Below, one piece after another: positions 1-6,084 of a stretch of 64,000 nucleotides of DNA. Under the pieces are notes generated by a model. It saw only the letters and a program-made list of their open reading frames with translations. It was not told the origin of the DNA and did no database searches. The stretch comes from Deltaproteobacteria bacterium (GTDB lineage: Bacteria > Myxococcota_A > UBA9160 > UBA6930), in NCBI GenBank assembly GCA_028817435.1, contig JAPPPQ010000013.1:1-64000 (forward strand). Direction: 5' to 3'. Numbering within the stretch: position 1 is the first letter of the stretch; each line of letters begins with the position of its first letter. A program made the translations under genes and the position numbers.

Positions 1-80
1 CCAATCCCCAAACCAAACGCCGCCACCCCCGCGCCACGCCCGCCGCACCGCCCACACGCGCCACAACGCCTGCCGCACGC

Positions 81-229
81 ACGGCCCGGCCCGCAACGCC
101 CGCGCGAGCAGCGCTCTCGCTCGTTCCCGCGCGCCCACGCCCGGCCCGCTCTGCCACCGCACGCCCGGCCCCGAAGCGCCCGCGCAACGCCCGGCCCGCG
201 ACGCGCCCTTCAGCGCATACGCCCGGCCT
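81..229. repeat. Degenerate short repeats, ACGCCCGGCCC family
   Basis: The 11-mer ACGCCCGGCCC or a one-base variant starts at about 81, 137, 161, 187 and 219, within C-rich low-complexity DNA. Spacing is irregular (56, 24, 26 and 32 bases). I see no gene in 1-560 that I trust: the open frames here are side effects of base composition. The copies could be degenerate binding sites or simple slippage products; nothing in the sequence decides this. Confidence 0.4.
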
Positions 230-410
230 CACGCCCGCTCCCAGGCGATTCCCCCCGAGTGCGGGGGAGGTGAAGGAAATCGCAGTCACCGACGGCATAT
301 CACGCCTCCTTTGTCGCCTCTTTCTCCAACTCTCCGCCCCTGCCAGCCCCGCCCGCCCGTCCAGCCCAAGCCGCCAAACCCTAATGCCAATCCCCACCCC
401 CCGCAACCGC

Positions 411-509
411 CCCCCCCCCGCCAGCCCGGGGGGCCGCCGCCGGGGGGCCGGGGGGCCGCCCGGGGAGGGGCCGGGGGGCCGCCGGGGGGCCGCCGGCCCG
501 CCTGGGGGG
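411..509. other. C-tract followed by clustered G-tracts (G-quadruplex-prone)
   Basis: A run of nine C at 411-419 is followed by eight runs of four to six G on the plus strand (about 428, 442, 450, 462, 467, 473, 484 and 504), separated by short CC/GCC spacers. This satisfies the usual pattern for intramolecular G-quadruplexes, and the C-rich left side can also fold back on the G-rich right side. It ends just before the promoter of the first small gene, so it could affect transcription of the cassette; that is inference. Confidence 0.5.
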
Positions 510-510
510 C

Positions 511-539
511 TTGACGGCCCGCCGGGCCTGTCCCACAAT
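511..539 (+). promoter_or_regulatory. Promoter of small gene A1 with palindromic spacer
   Basis: TTGACG at 511-516 and CACAAT at 534-539 are 17 bases apart, a sigma70-like layout. The spacer carries the perfect palindrome GGCCCG-C-CGGGCC at 516-528, which could be an operator. The same TTGAC-palindrome block recurs before genes B1 and B2. A ribosome site (CGGAGGG) follows just before the ATG at 561. Confidence 0.5.
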
Positions 540-560
540 CCACACCCGGAGGGCCTACCA

Positions 561-845
561 ATGGACACCACCATGAGCGGCGGTTTCGACACCCTCAGCG
601 CAGCCAACGACCTGCAGAACGTCGGCTTCAACCGCGAGCAGGCCGAAGTGCTGAGCTACACCATGGCCCGGGCGCATGGCGATCTCGCCACCAAGGCCGA
701 CATCAACGTCGTAAAGGCCGACATTGACGCCGTGCGGCGCGAAGTCTCCTCGCTCCGGTCCGTTGTGTTCGGCATGGTCCTGCCGGCTGTGCTGGCGAAT
801 CTGGGCCTGACGGTGGCGGTCTTGATTCACCTCCTCTCCGCCTGA
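561..845 (+). CDS. Small coiled-coil membrane protein A1 (DUF1640-like)
   Basis: This 94-residue protein has a helical head (FDTLSAANDLQNVGFNREQ...), three exact heptads (ADINVVK, ADIDAVR, REVSSLR) and a C-terminal hydrophobic segment of about 22 residues. The head plus coil resembles DUF1640/CCDC90-type coiled-coil proteins, whose function in bacteria is not known. The start is the ATG at 561, placed after CGGAGGG and matching the start of paralogue A2. An upstream in-frame extension reads through Pro/Gly low-complexity DNA and is not credible. It is the first of six small genes, closely related to A2 at 1204 and followed by B1. The C-tail topology suggests a tail-anchored inner-membrane protein with its coil on the cytoplasmic side; that is inference. 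Confidence 0.8.
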   Translation: MDTTMSGGFDTLSAANDLQNVGFNREQAEVLSYTMARAHGDLATKADINVVKADIDAVRREVSSLRSVVFGMVLPAVLANLGLTVAVLIHLLSA

Positions 846-846
846 C

Positions 847-915
847 GGCACGGGAGCCAGGTTGCGCCCTCTCCCGCCGGGGGCTTGACGGCCCGCCGGG
901 CCTGTGGCAAGCCTT
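847..915 (+). repeat. 69-bp promoter-bearing direct repeat, copy 1
   Basis: This stretch is nearly identical to 1548-1616 (two compensating one-base indels and little else). Both copies follow an A gene and precede a B gene. Each contains TTGACG (here 885-890) running into the palindrome GGCCCG-C-CGGGCC (890-902). A -10 box is not obvious here, so promoter activity is likely but not shown. The repeat indicates that the A-B unit was duplicated as a block. Confidence 0.7.
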
Positions 916-968
916 TGGCGGCAGGGCCGGGCGCGGCCCCAGGGAGAGCGCCACAGGGGGAGAGCAGC

Positions 969-1157
969 ATGGAGCACCAGGCTTCCTGGATCGCAGAGAT
1001 TCTGCTGGCCGCAGTGCTTACCGCCACCATCGTTTTCGGCTCGCACCTCTCAACCAAGCTCGACCGAATCGAAGAGGGCCTTACTCGCAACGGAGAGGGC
1101 CTCGCCCGAATCGAAGGCCGCACCGAAACCACCCCGCCCGCCCCGCAGGGGGGTTGA
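969..1157 (+). CDS. Small membrane-anchored coiled-coil protein B1
   Basis: This 62-residue protein has an N-terminal hydrophobic segment (about residues 8-25) followed by exactly three heptads (LDRIEEG, LTRNGEG, LARIEGR) and a Thr/Pro-rich tail. The ATG at 969 follows GGGGGAGAG at a good distance. I do not recognise a named family. It is a paralogue of B2 at 1666, which has the same plan with six heptads. It sits between A1 and A2, and its stop codon overlaps the -35 box of the A2 promoter. Membrane order is the reverse of the A proteins (membrane segment first, then coil), so A and B coils could lie antiparallel if on the same face. Confidence 0.7.
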   Translation: MEHQASWIAEILLAAVLTATIVFGSHLSTKLDRIEEGLTRNGEGLARIEGRTETTPPAPQGG

Positions 1158-1183
1158 CAAACCGCCCGAAGCTGCCCCACAAT
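1154..1183 (+). promoter_or_regulatory. Promoter of small gene A2
   Basis: TTGACA at 1154-1159 and CACAAT at 1178-1183 are 18 bases apart. The -35 hexamer overlaps the B1 stop codon (1155-1157). Compared with the A1 promoter the -10 and ribosome-site parts are conserved, but the spacer palindrome is lost. GGAGG and the ATG at 1204 follow. Confidence 0.55.
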
Positions 1184-1203
1184 CCAACTCGGAGGCCCTA
1201 CCA

Positions 1204-1545
1204 ATGGACACCACCCTGAGCGGCGGTTTCGACACCCTCAGCGCAGCCAACGACTTGCAAAACGCCGGCTTCAACCGCGAGCAGGCCGAAGTGCTGAGTC
1301 ACACCATGGCCCGGGCGCATGGCGACCTTGCCACCAAGGCCGATATCACCGTCGTGAAGGCCGATATCACCGTCGTAAAGGCCGATGTCGCCGCCCTGCG
1401 GCGCGAAGTCGACGCCGTGCGAAGCGAAGTCGACGCCGTGCGGCGCGAAGTCTCCTCGCTCCGGATCCTCCTGCTCAGCGTATTCATGCCCTTGCTGGTG
1501 CTGATTGTGGGTGCCGTGCTGAAGCCGATCTTCCTCCCCGCCTGA
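1204..1545 (+). CDS. Small coiled-coil membrane protein A2 (DUF1640-like)
   Basis: This 113-residue paralogue of A1 has an almost identical head but six heptads instead of three (ADITVVK twice, ADVAALR, REVDAVR, SEVDAVR, REVSSLR), followed by a C-terminal membrane segment rich in Leu and Val. The added heptads are encoded by 21-bp tandem repeats at 1339-1443, so growth by whole-heptad duplication is visible in the DNA. The C-terminal membrane segment differs from that of A1 while the head is conserved, so the head and coil appear to be under stronger constraint. Start ATG 1204 follows GGAGG. The function is unknown. Confidence 0.8.
   Translation: MDTTLSGGFDTLSAANDLQNAGFNREQAEVLSHTMARAHGDLATKADITVVKADITVVKADVAALRREVDAVRSEVDAVRREVSSLRILLLSVFMPLLVLIVGAVLKPIFLPA
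1339..1443 (+). repeat. 21-bp (heptad) tandem repeats inside A2
   Basis: Units of 21 bases begin at 1339, 1360, 1381, 1402 and 1423. The first two differ at one base, the fourth and fifth at a few. Each unit encodes one seven-residue coiled-coil repeat, so copy-number change adds whole heptads without disturbing register or frame. Confidence 0.75.
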
Positions 1546-1547
1546 GC

Positions 1548-1616
1548 GGCACGAAGCCAGGTTGCGCCCCTCTCCCGCCGGGGGCTTGACGGCCCGCCGG
1601 GCCTGTGGCAAGCCTT
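1548..1616 (+). repeat. 69-bp promoter-bearing direct repeat, copy 2
   Basis: This is the second copy of the repeat at 847-915. TTGACG is at 1586-1591 and the palindrome GGCCCG-C-CGGGCC at 1591-1603. It lies between A2 and B2 as copy 1 lies between A1 and B1. Confidence 0.7.
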
Positions 1617-1665
1617 CGCGTAGCGGGCCAGAAGGCGGCCCGTTGCAGTGGGGAGGGAGAACGCC

Positions 1666-2034
1666 ATGAGCGTCCCTGAGCAGGAACGCCCCCTTGGGCA
1701 GGAGCGGAGCGTTGTCGTGGAGGGTGGCCTCCGGGTCTCTCGCTTCACGGAGATTCTGGTGCCCGTCCTGCTGGCTCTGCTGACCACACTGCTGGCCGGA
1801 ATGATCACCGCCGGAATCGCTTTCGGCTTGCACTTCTCAGGCAAGATGGACCGAATCTCAGACAAGATGGATCGGCTCAGCGAGCGCATTTCGCACAACG
1901 GAGAGCGCATCGCCAGAACCGAAGAGCGCGTTTCGCGCAATGGGGAGAGCATCGCCCGAATCGAGGCCCTTCTCAACAAACGCCGCGCCGACGCCACCCC
2001 GCCCGCACAGCGGAAGAGCGCACAGCGGCGATAA
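1666..2034 (+). CDS. Small membrane-anchored coiled-coil protein B2
   Basis: This 122-residue protein has a polar N-terminus of about 25 residues, one hydrophobic segment (about 30-55), six heptads (MDRISDK, MDRLSER, ISHNGER, IARTEER, VSRNGES, IARIEAL) and a basic, Pro-containing tail. It is the long-coil paralogue of B1. I take ATG 1666 as the start because GGGAGGGAGA lies just upstream of it; an upstream GTG at 1648 has no such support. It follows A2, which also has six heptads, so the coil lengths of the two neighbours match. The family is not recognised. Confidence 0.7.
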   Translation: MSVPEQERPLGQERSVVVEGGLRVSRFTEILVPVLLALLTTLLAGMITAGIAFGLHFSGKMDRISDKMDRLSERISHNGERIARTEERVSRNGESIARIEALLNKRRADATPPAQRKSAQRR

Positions 2035-2060
2035 ACGAACCACCCCGGAGGCCCAAAGCA

Positions 2061-2240
2061 ATGGCAGACTTGCACCTCTCCGAGCAAGAGATCGCCGAAT
2101 TGAAGGCCGTTCTCGCCGCCCGTCGACGCGCAGCTTCCTTCCCTTGGTTCGTTTGGCTGAGTATGGGCTTCCTTGTCACCATGACGGCGCTGCTCTCTGC
2201 CTATACGGTTGTGCAACTCATCCGCGACCTCACTTCTTGA
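2061..2240 (+). CDS. Small single-pass membrane protein C1
   Basis: This 59-residue protein begins with a short amphipathic helix (SEQEIAELKAVLAARRR) followed by one hydrophobic segment of about 22 residues near the C-terminus. The ATG at 2061 follows CCGGAGG. It starts 26 bases after B2 and no separate promoter is visible, so it is probably co-transcribed with B2. It is a clear paralogue of C2 (shared SEQEIA core). The family and function are not recognised. Confidence 0.65.
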   Translation: MADLHLSEQEIAELKAVLAARRRAASFPWFVWLSMGFLVTMTALLSAYTVVQLIRDLTS

Positions 2241-2256
2241 ACGGAGGACCGCAAAA

Positions 2257-2439
2257 ATGGCAAACCCGCATTTCTCCGAGCAAGAGATCGCCGTATTGAG
2301 GGCCATTCTCGCCACCCATCGGCTCGAACCCGCCCCGCTGCCGGTCGGCATGGTCGTCTTGTCTGTGATTGCGTGGACGAGCGCCGGCATTGCGGTGGCA
2401 ACTCTCCTGATCCGCTTCGCCATCAGCCTCGCCACTTGA
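2257..2439 (+). CDS. Small single-pass membrane protein C2
   Basis: This 60-residue paralogue of C1 has the same layout: MANPHFSEQEIAVLRAIL helix, Pro-containing linker, then a hydrophobic segment of about 25 residues to the end. The ATG at 2257 follows CGGAGG, 16 bases after the C1 stop. It closes the six-gene cassette. Function unknown. Confidence 0.65.
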   Translation: MANPHFSEQEIAVLRAILATHRLEPAPLPVGMVVLSVIAWTSAGIAVATLLIRFAISLAT

Positions 2440-2452
2440 CGCCCCCTCCTCT

Positions 2453-2472
2453 CCGCCTGAACGGCGGGCTTT
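2453..2472 (+). terminator. Possible weak terminator after the small-gene cassette
   Basis: CCGCC-TGAAC-GGCGG at 2453-2467 can form a five-pair stem and is followed by GCTTT. It lies between the converging ends of C2 and tsaB. The T-tract is short, so strength is doubtful. Confidence 0.3.
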
Positions 2473-3182
2473 CAGGGTTCGAGGGGGTGGCCGGTGCGGA
2501 GGGCTTCGGCGGCGGGGCGGCGCAGGTAGCGGGGGTGCAGGGAATCTGCGGATAGCGCGGCGGCGGGGGTTGCGAGGATGCGGCGGCCCAGTTGCGCTAC
2601 GCAGGCGGCGCGGGGGCGGCCCAGTGGGAGCGGCAGCGGGCGCAGGTCGGGGCGCAGGTGGCAGAGCCGACGGGCGAAATCGGCAGCGCCGGCGTCCAGC
2701 ACCAGGGCGCTTTGTTGCGGCAACTGCGCGGCCAGGGCCTCGGGGCGATACACAGATTCGTCCAGCACATCGGCGGCCAGCGCGCCGGGGGCAGAGAAGC
2801 AGGCGGCATAGACTTCGCCGCGCCGGGCGTCCAGCAGCGCGGCTACGGGGCCGGGCACGCCCTCTGCGGTGGCGGCGCGGGCGGCCAGTGTGGGCACGGC
2901 GGCGATGGGGCGGGAATCGGCGAAGGCCAGGCCCTTCAAGGTGGCCAGGCCGACGCGCAGCCCGGTGAAAGAGCCGGGGCCAATGCTGATGGCGAAGCCC
3001 GCTACATCGGCCAGCCGCAGCGAGGCCAGCGCCAGCAGCTGATCCAGCGCGGGCAGCAGCCGCTCGGAATGGGGGCGCGGGGAATCCCAGGTGATTTCCA
3101 CAGCGCCGCCGCTTGAAAGCAGCGCCACGGCGGCCGCCGCGCCAGAGGTTTCAATGGCCAGCAGCGGCCCCCGAAAGCTCAG
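2472..3182 (-). CDS. tsaB: TsaB, tRNA threonylcarbamoyladenosine synthesis protein
   Basis: TsaB (YeaZ) is the non-catalytic partner of TsaD in forming t6A at position 37 of ANN-reading tRNAs. The family pattern is clear: N-terminal ASKHA strand LLAIETSG, then GPGSFTGLRVGLATLKGLAF. The C-terminal half is divergent, as is usual. The start is unusual: there is no ATG, GTG or TTG near the expected N-terminus. A CTG at 3182 overlaps the rseP stop as CTGA, exactly like the NTGA overlaps between the other genes of this operon, and CGGGG lies upstream. The nearest standard start is a GTG at 3269, which would add 29 residues inside rseP. Choosing CTG gives 236 residues, close to family size. Confidence 0.85.
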   Translation of the reverse strand: MSFRGPLLAIETSGAAAAVALLSSGGAVEITWDSPRPHSERLLPALDQLLALASLRLADVAGFAISIGPGSFTGLRVGLATLKGLAFADSRPIAAVPTLAARAATAEGVPGPVAALLDARRGEVYAACFSAPGALAADVLDESVYRPEALAAQLPQQSALVLDAGAADFARRLCHLRPDLRPLPLPLGRPRAACVAQLGRRILATPAAALSADSLHPRYLRRPAAEALRTGHPLEP

Positions 3183-4855
3183 AGCAACCCCGAAAGCCAG
3201 GAGACGAAGCCGGACCAGTGGCGCGAAATGTCGTTCCAGAAGGCGAAGCTCATAAGCGCCACCAGGCACAACAGCCCGGCCTGATTGGCAATGAGCCGGG
3301 TGCGCAGGGAAAGCGGGCCGCGCTTGACGCCTTCGATGAGAAAGAACAGCGCCTGCCCGCCATCGAGCACGGGAATGGGCAGCAGGTTCAGCAAGCCGAG
3401 GTTGATGCTGATGAAAATGAGCAGCCCCATAAATTGCACCCAGCCGGCCTGCAGCGCGCGCTGGGATTGCCGCGCAATTTCAATGGGGCCGCCCAGGTGA
3501 GTGGGCGAAATGCGCCCGGAAATGAGCCGCCACATACCTTCGAGCACAATTCCGATCATCCCCGCGCTGAGCGCGGCGGCGCGGGGCACGGAGTGCAGGG
3601 GGTTGAGCACGCGCTCCATGCCCACTGCGCCGGGCAACAGCGTATCCAGGCCGCTGAGGCCGACCACATAGCGCTCGGGCAGCGAGGGGTCTTCGGCCTG
3701 GCGCAACACCGGCGCGAGCTCGGCGCGGCCCCGCTCGCCCTGCCGCGCGTATTCGATGCTGAGCGCGCGGCCCTCGGAGGCCATGACGATGTCGCGGAAG
3801 GTCTGGAAGCTGCCCACCGGCTCTCCCGCTACGGCGATGATCAAATCTCCCGGCAACAGGCCCGCGCGGGCGGCGGGGAGGTCCGGCGCGACATCGGAGA
3901 CCATGGTGGAGGCGGGCATTACGCCCAAGGCATCCGGGAGCAGCGCGGGAACTTGCAGGGGCAACAGATCTTCGACGCCGAGGCGCTTGACCTGCAACTG
4001 CATTTCGCCGGGTGCGGGGGTGGACTCGACGGCGGCTTCGACGGCGCGGGCGAAATCGGACCAGGATTCGACGACAATATCGTTTACGGTCAGCACAAAG
4101 TCGCCGCTGCGCAGGCCGCCGCGGGCGGCGGGGGAATCTTCCCGCACATTCATCAGCGCGCGCTGCCGCGCGTGCTGCAGCCCCGAAAAGCCCACCTGGC
4201 TCTGGGAAAAGAAGATATCCAGACCGGCGCGGCGCTGCGGCGTGAGCTCCACCTGCTGCTCTGCGCCGTCCCGCACAAAGCGCACGGCCAGCGTCTGCCC
4301 AGGGCGGACGCGCAGCGCGTCTTCGACATCGCGCCAGTCGAGCACCGGCTCGCCGGCCACAGAGAGAATGCGGTCTCCCGGCCGCAGTTTGGACGCGGCG
4401 GCCGGAGAGCCGGGCTCCACGGTGCCCACCACGGGCTCGGCGCGGCCAATGCCCACCCCCAGCCACACCGTCAAAATCAGCACCGGCAGCAGCAGGTTCA
4501 TGGCCGGGCCGGCCAGCACAATGGCGAGCTTCTTCCACAGCGGCTGCGCGAACAAACTGCGGCCGCTGTCGGATTCCTCCTGCGGCGAATGCTGCACGCC
4601 GGGATCTTCGCCCAGCATCTTCACAAAGCCGCCGAGGGGAAACCACGCGATCACATATTCGGTTTCGCCCCTGCGCCAGGCCAGCCGATAGCGCCCGAAG
4701 CCAATGGGCGGGCCGAAGCCGATGGAGAACTTCAACACCTTCACGCCGCACCACTTCGCCACCAGGTAATGGCCAAACTCGTGGACGGTGACCAGCACGC
4801 CGAGCATCAGCGCCAGCGCGTAGAGAAACTGCAATCCGCTTGTGATTCCGCTCAT
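3179..4855 (-). CDS. rseP: RseP-type site-2 membrane metalloprotease
   Basis: RseP (S2P family) cuts anti-sigma factors and signal-peptide remnants within the inner membrane. HEFGH near residue 27 is the zinc-binding HExxH on the first membrane helix, and the NLLPIPVLDGG motif near the C-terminus supplies the third ligand region. At 558 residues it is longer than the roughly 450 of E. coli RseP: the periplasmic part shows three PDZ-like units (around VVGTVEPGSPA, VREDSPAARGG and VSDVAPDLPAA) rather than two. The ATG at 4855 overlaps the dxr stop as ATGA. The dxr-rseP order is common in proteobacteria. Confidence 0.93.
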   Translation of the reverse strand: MSGITSGLQFLYALALMLGVLVTVHEFGHYLVAKWCGVKVLKFSIGFGPPIGFGRYRLAWRRGETEYVIAWFPLGGFVKMLGEDPGVQHSPQEESDSGRSLFAQPLWKKLAIVLAGPAMNLLLPVLILTVWLGVGIGRAEPVVGTVEPGSPAAASKLRPGDRILSVAGEPVLDWRDVEDALRVRPGQTLAVRFVRDGAEQQVELTPQRRAGLDIFFSQSQVGFSGLQHARQRALMNVREDSPAARGGLRSGDFVLTVNDIVVESWSDFARAVEAAVESTPAPGEMQLQVKRLGVEDLLPLQVPALLPDALGVMPASTMVSDVAPDLPAARAGLLPGDLIIAVAGEPVGSFQTFRDIVMASEGRALSIEYARQGERGRAELAPVLRQAEDPSLPERYVVGLSGLDTLLPGAVGMERVLNPLHSVPRAAALSAGMIGIVLEGMWRLISGRISPTHLGGPIEIARQSQRALQAGWVQFMGLLIFISINLGLLNLLPIPVLDGGQALFFLIEGVKRGPLSLRTRLIANQAGLLCLVALMSFAFWNDISRHWSGFVSWLSGLL

Positions 4856-6084
4856 TGCCAAACCTCCGAAATGTGCCGGCGTGCGGCAGCGCGGGCGGCG
4901 GCGTCCGCGCAGAGAATGTCATCCAGCGAAGGCGCGCGCCCGCCGGAATCATTGACCTGTTGCGCCTCTGCCCGCAAATGCAAATTGAGCGCCCGGGCGT
5001 TGATGGCGGCGATGGCCGGGAAGGGTATCTCTTCCGCCAGAAAGGCCGCCACCGCTACTTCGTTGGCGGCGTTCAGCGCCGCGGGGGCGGTTTCGCCGCC
5101 GGCCAGCGCGCGCCAGGCCAGGGGCAAGCAGGGAAAGCGCCCGGCGTCGGGGGCGGCGAAATCCAGCCGGGCCAGCTCGGCCAGGTCGAGGCGCGGCCCG
5201 GCCAGCGGCAATCGCTCGGGATGCGAAAGCGCCAGCGCAATGGGCACGCGCATATCCGGCAGCCCAAGCTGCGCCAGCAACGCGCCATCCACAAACTCGA
5301 CCAGCGAATGCACGATGGACTGCGGGTGCAGCAGCACCGCAATGCGCTCGGGGGGCGCGCCGAAGAGCCAGCGCGCCTCAATGACTTCCAGCGCCTTGTT
5401 CATGAGCGTGGCGGAATCGATGGTGACTTTTGCGCCCATTTGCCAGTTGGGATGGGCCAGCGCCTGCTCGGGCGTGGCCTGCGCCATGCGCTCTGCGCTC
5501 CAGGTGCGAAAGGGGCCGCCGGAAGCCGTGAGCACCAGGCGCGCCACATCTGCGGGGCGCTGCCCCGCAAGCGCCTGAAAAATGGCGCTGTGCTCGCTGT
5601 CCACGGGCAGCAGTTCTGCGCCGCTCTGCTGCATGGCGCGCCGCACCAGCCCCCCGGCCATTACCAGCACCTCTTTGTTGGCCAGCGCCACGCTGCGGCC
5701 CGCGCGCAGCGCCGCCAGTGTGGGGCGCAACCCCACCGCGCCCACCAGGCCCGCCACCACCAAATCGCAAGCGCATTCGGCGGCGGCAATCAGCCCTTTG
5801 TCGCCGGTGGCGATGGGCGGCGGGGTGACGCCGCAGGCGGCGAGACGCTGGCGCAGCTCGCAGGCGGTTTCGGCATCGGCGACGGCGGCCAGGCCGGGGC
5901 GGAAGCGCTGCACCTGCTCTGCCAAAAGCGCGGCGTTGCGGCCGGCGGCCAGCGCCGCCACCTCAAAGCGCCCCGGAAACTCCGCCGCCACTTCCAGGGT
6001 TTGCACGCCAATGCTGCCGGTGCTGCCGAGCAGCGCCAGCCGCTTTGCGCGGGGCTTTGCGCCCGTCTCTGCGCGGGCGCTCAC
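4852..6084 (-). CDS. dxr: 1-deoxy-D-xylulose 5-phosphate reductoisomerase
   Basis: Dxr converts DXP to 2-C-methyl-D-erythritol 4-phosphate with NADPH, the committed step of the MEP isoprenoid pathway. The Rossmann motif LLGSTGSIG is at the N-terminus; LANKEVLVMAG, PVDSEHSAIFQAL and MGAKVTIDSATLMNKALE carry the metal and substrate residues. The 410-residue length is normal. The GTG at 6084 overlaps the uppS stop as GTGA. A longer open frame upstream lies inside uppS and is not needed. It follows uppS directly: the cdsA gene that usually lies between uppS and dxr is absent. Confidence 0.95.
   Translation of the reverse strand: MSARAETGAKPRAKRLALLGSTGSIGVQTLEVAAEFPGRFEVAALAAGRNAALLAEQVQRFRPGLAAVADAETACELRQRLAACGVTPPPIATGDKGLIAAAECACDLVVAGLVGAVGLRPTLAALRAGRSVALANKEVLVMAGGLVRRAMQQSGAELLPVDSEHSAIFQALAGQRPADVARLVLTASGGPFRTWSAERMAQATPEQALAHPNWQMGAKVTIDSATLMNKALEVIEARWLFGAPPERIAVLLHPQSIVHSLVEFVDGALLAQLGLPDMRVPIALALSHPERLPLAGPRLDLAELARLDFAAPDAGRFPCLPLAWRALAGGETAPAALNAANEVAVAAFLAEEIPFPAIAAINARALNLHLRAEAQQVNDSGGRAPSLDDILCADAAARAAARRHISEVWQ

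Noticed and set aside
1-250. CRISPR array
   Set aside because: The repeat unit is too short (11 bases), degenerate and irregularly spaced; no cas genes in the window.
270-560. N-terminal extension of A1 through the Pro/Gly low-complexity DNA
   Set aside because: Not shared with paralogue A2; the ribosome site and conserved start are at 561.
3113-5578. Very long plus-strand open frame of over 800 codons opposite rseP and dxr
   Set aside because: Antisense to recognised genes; compositional effect of GC-rich third positions. The product is Arg/Gly/Gln-rich with no domain. The same holds for the long frames opposite secA (11650-14196), lon (27422-30238) and the oxoprolinase (37399-41295).
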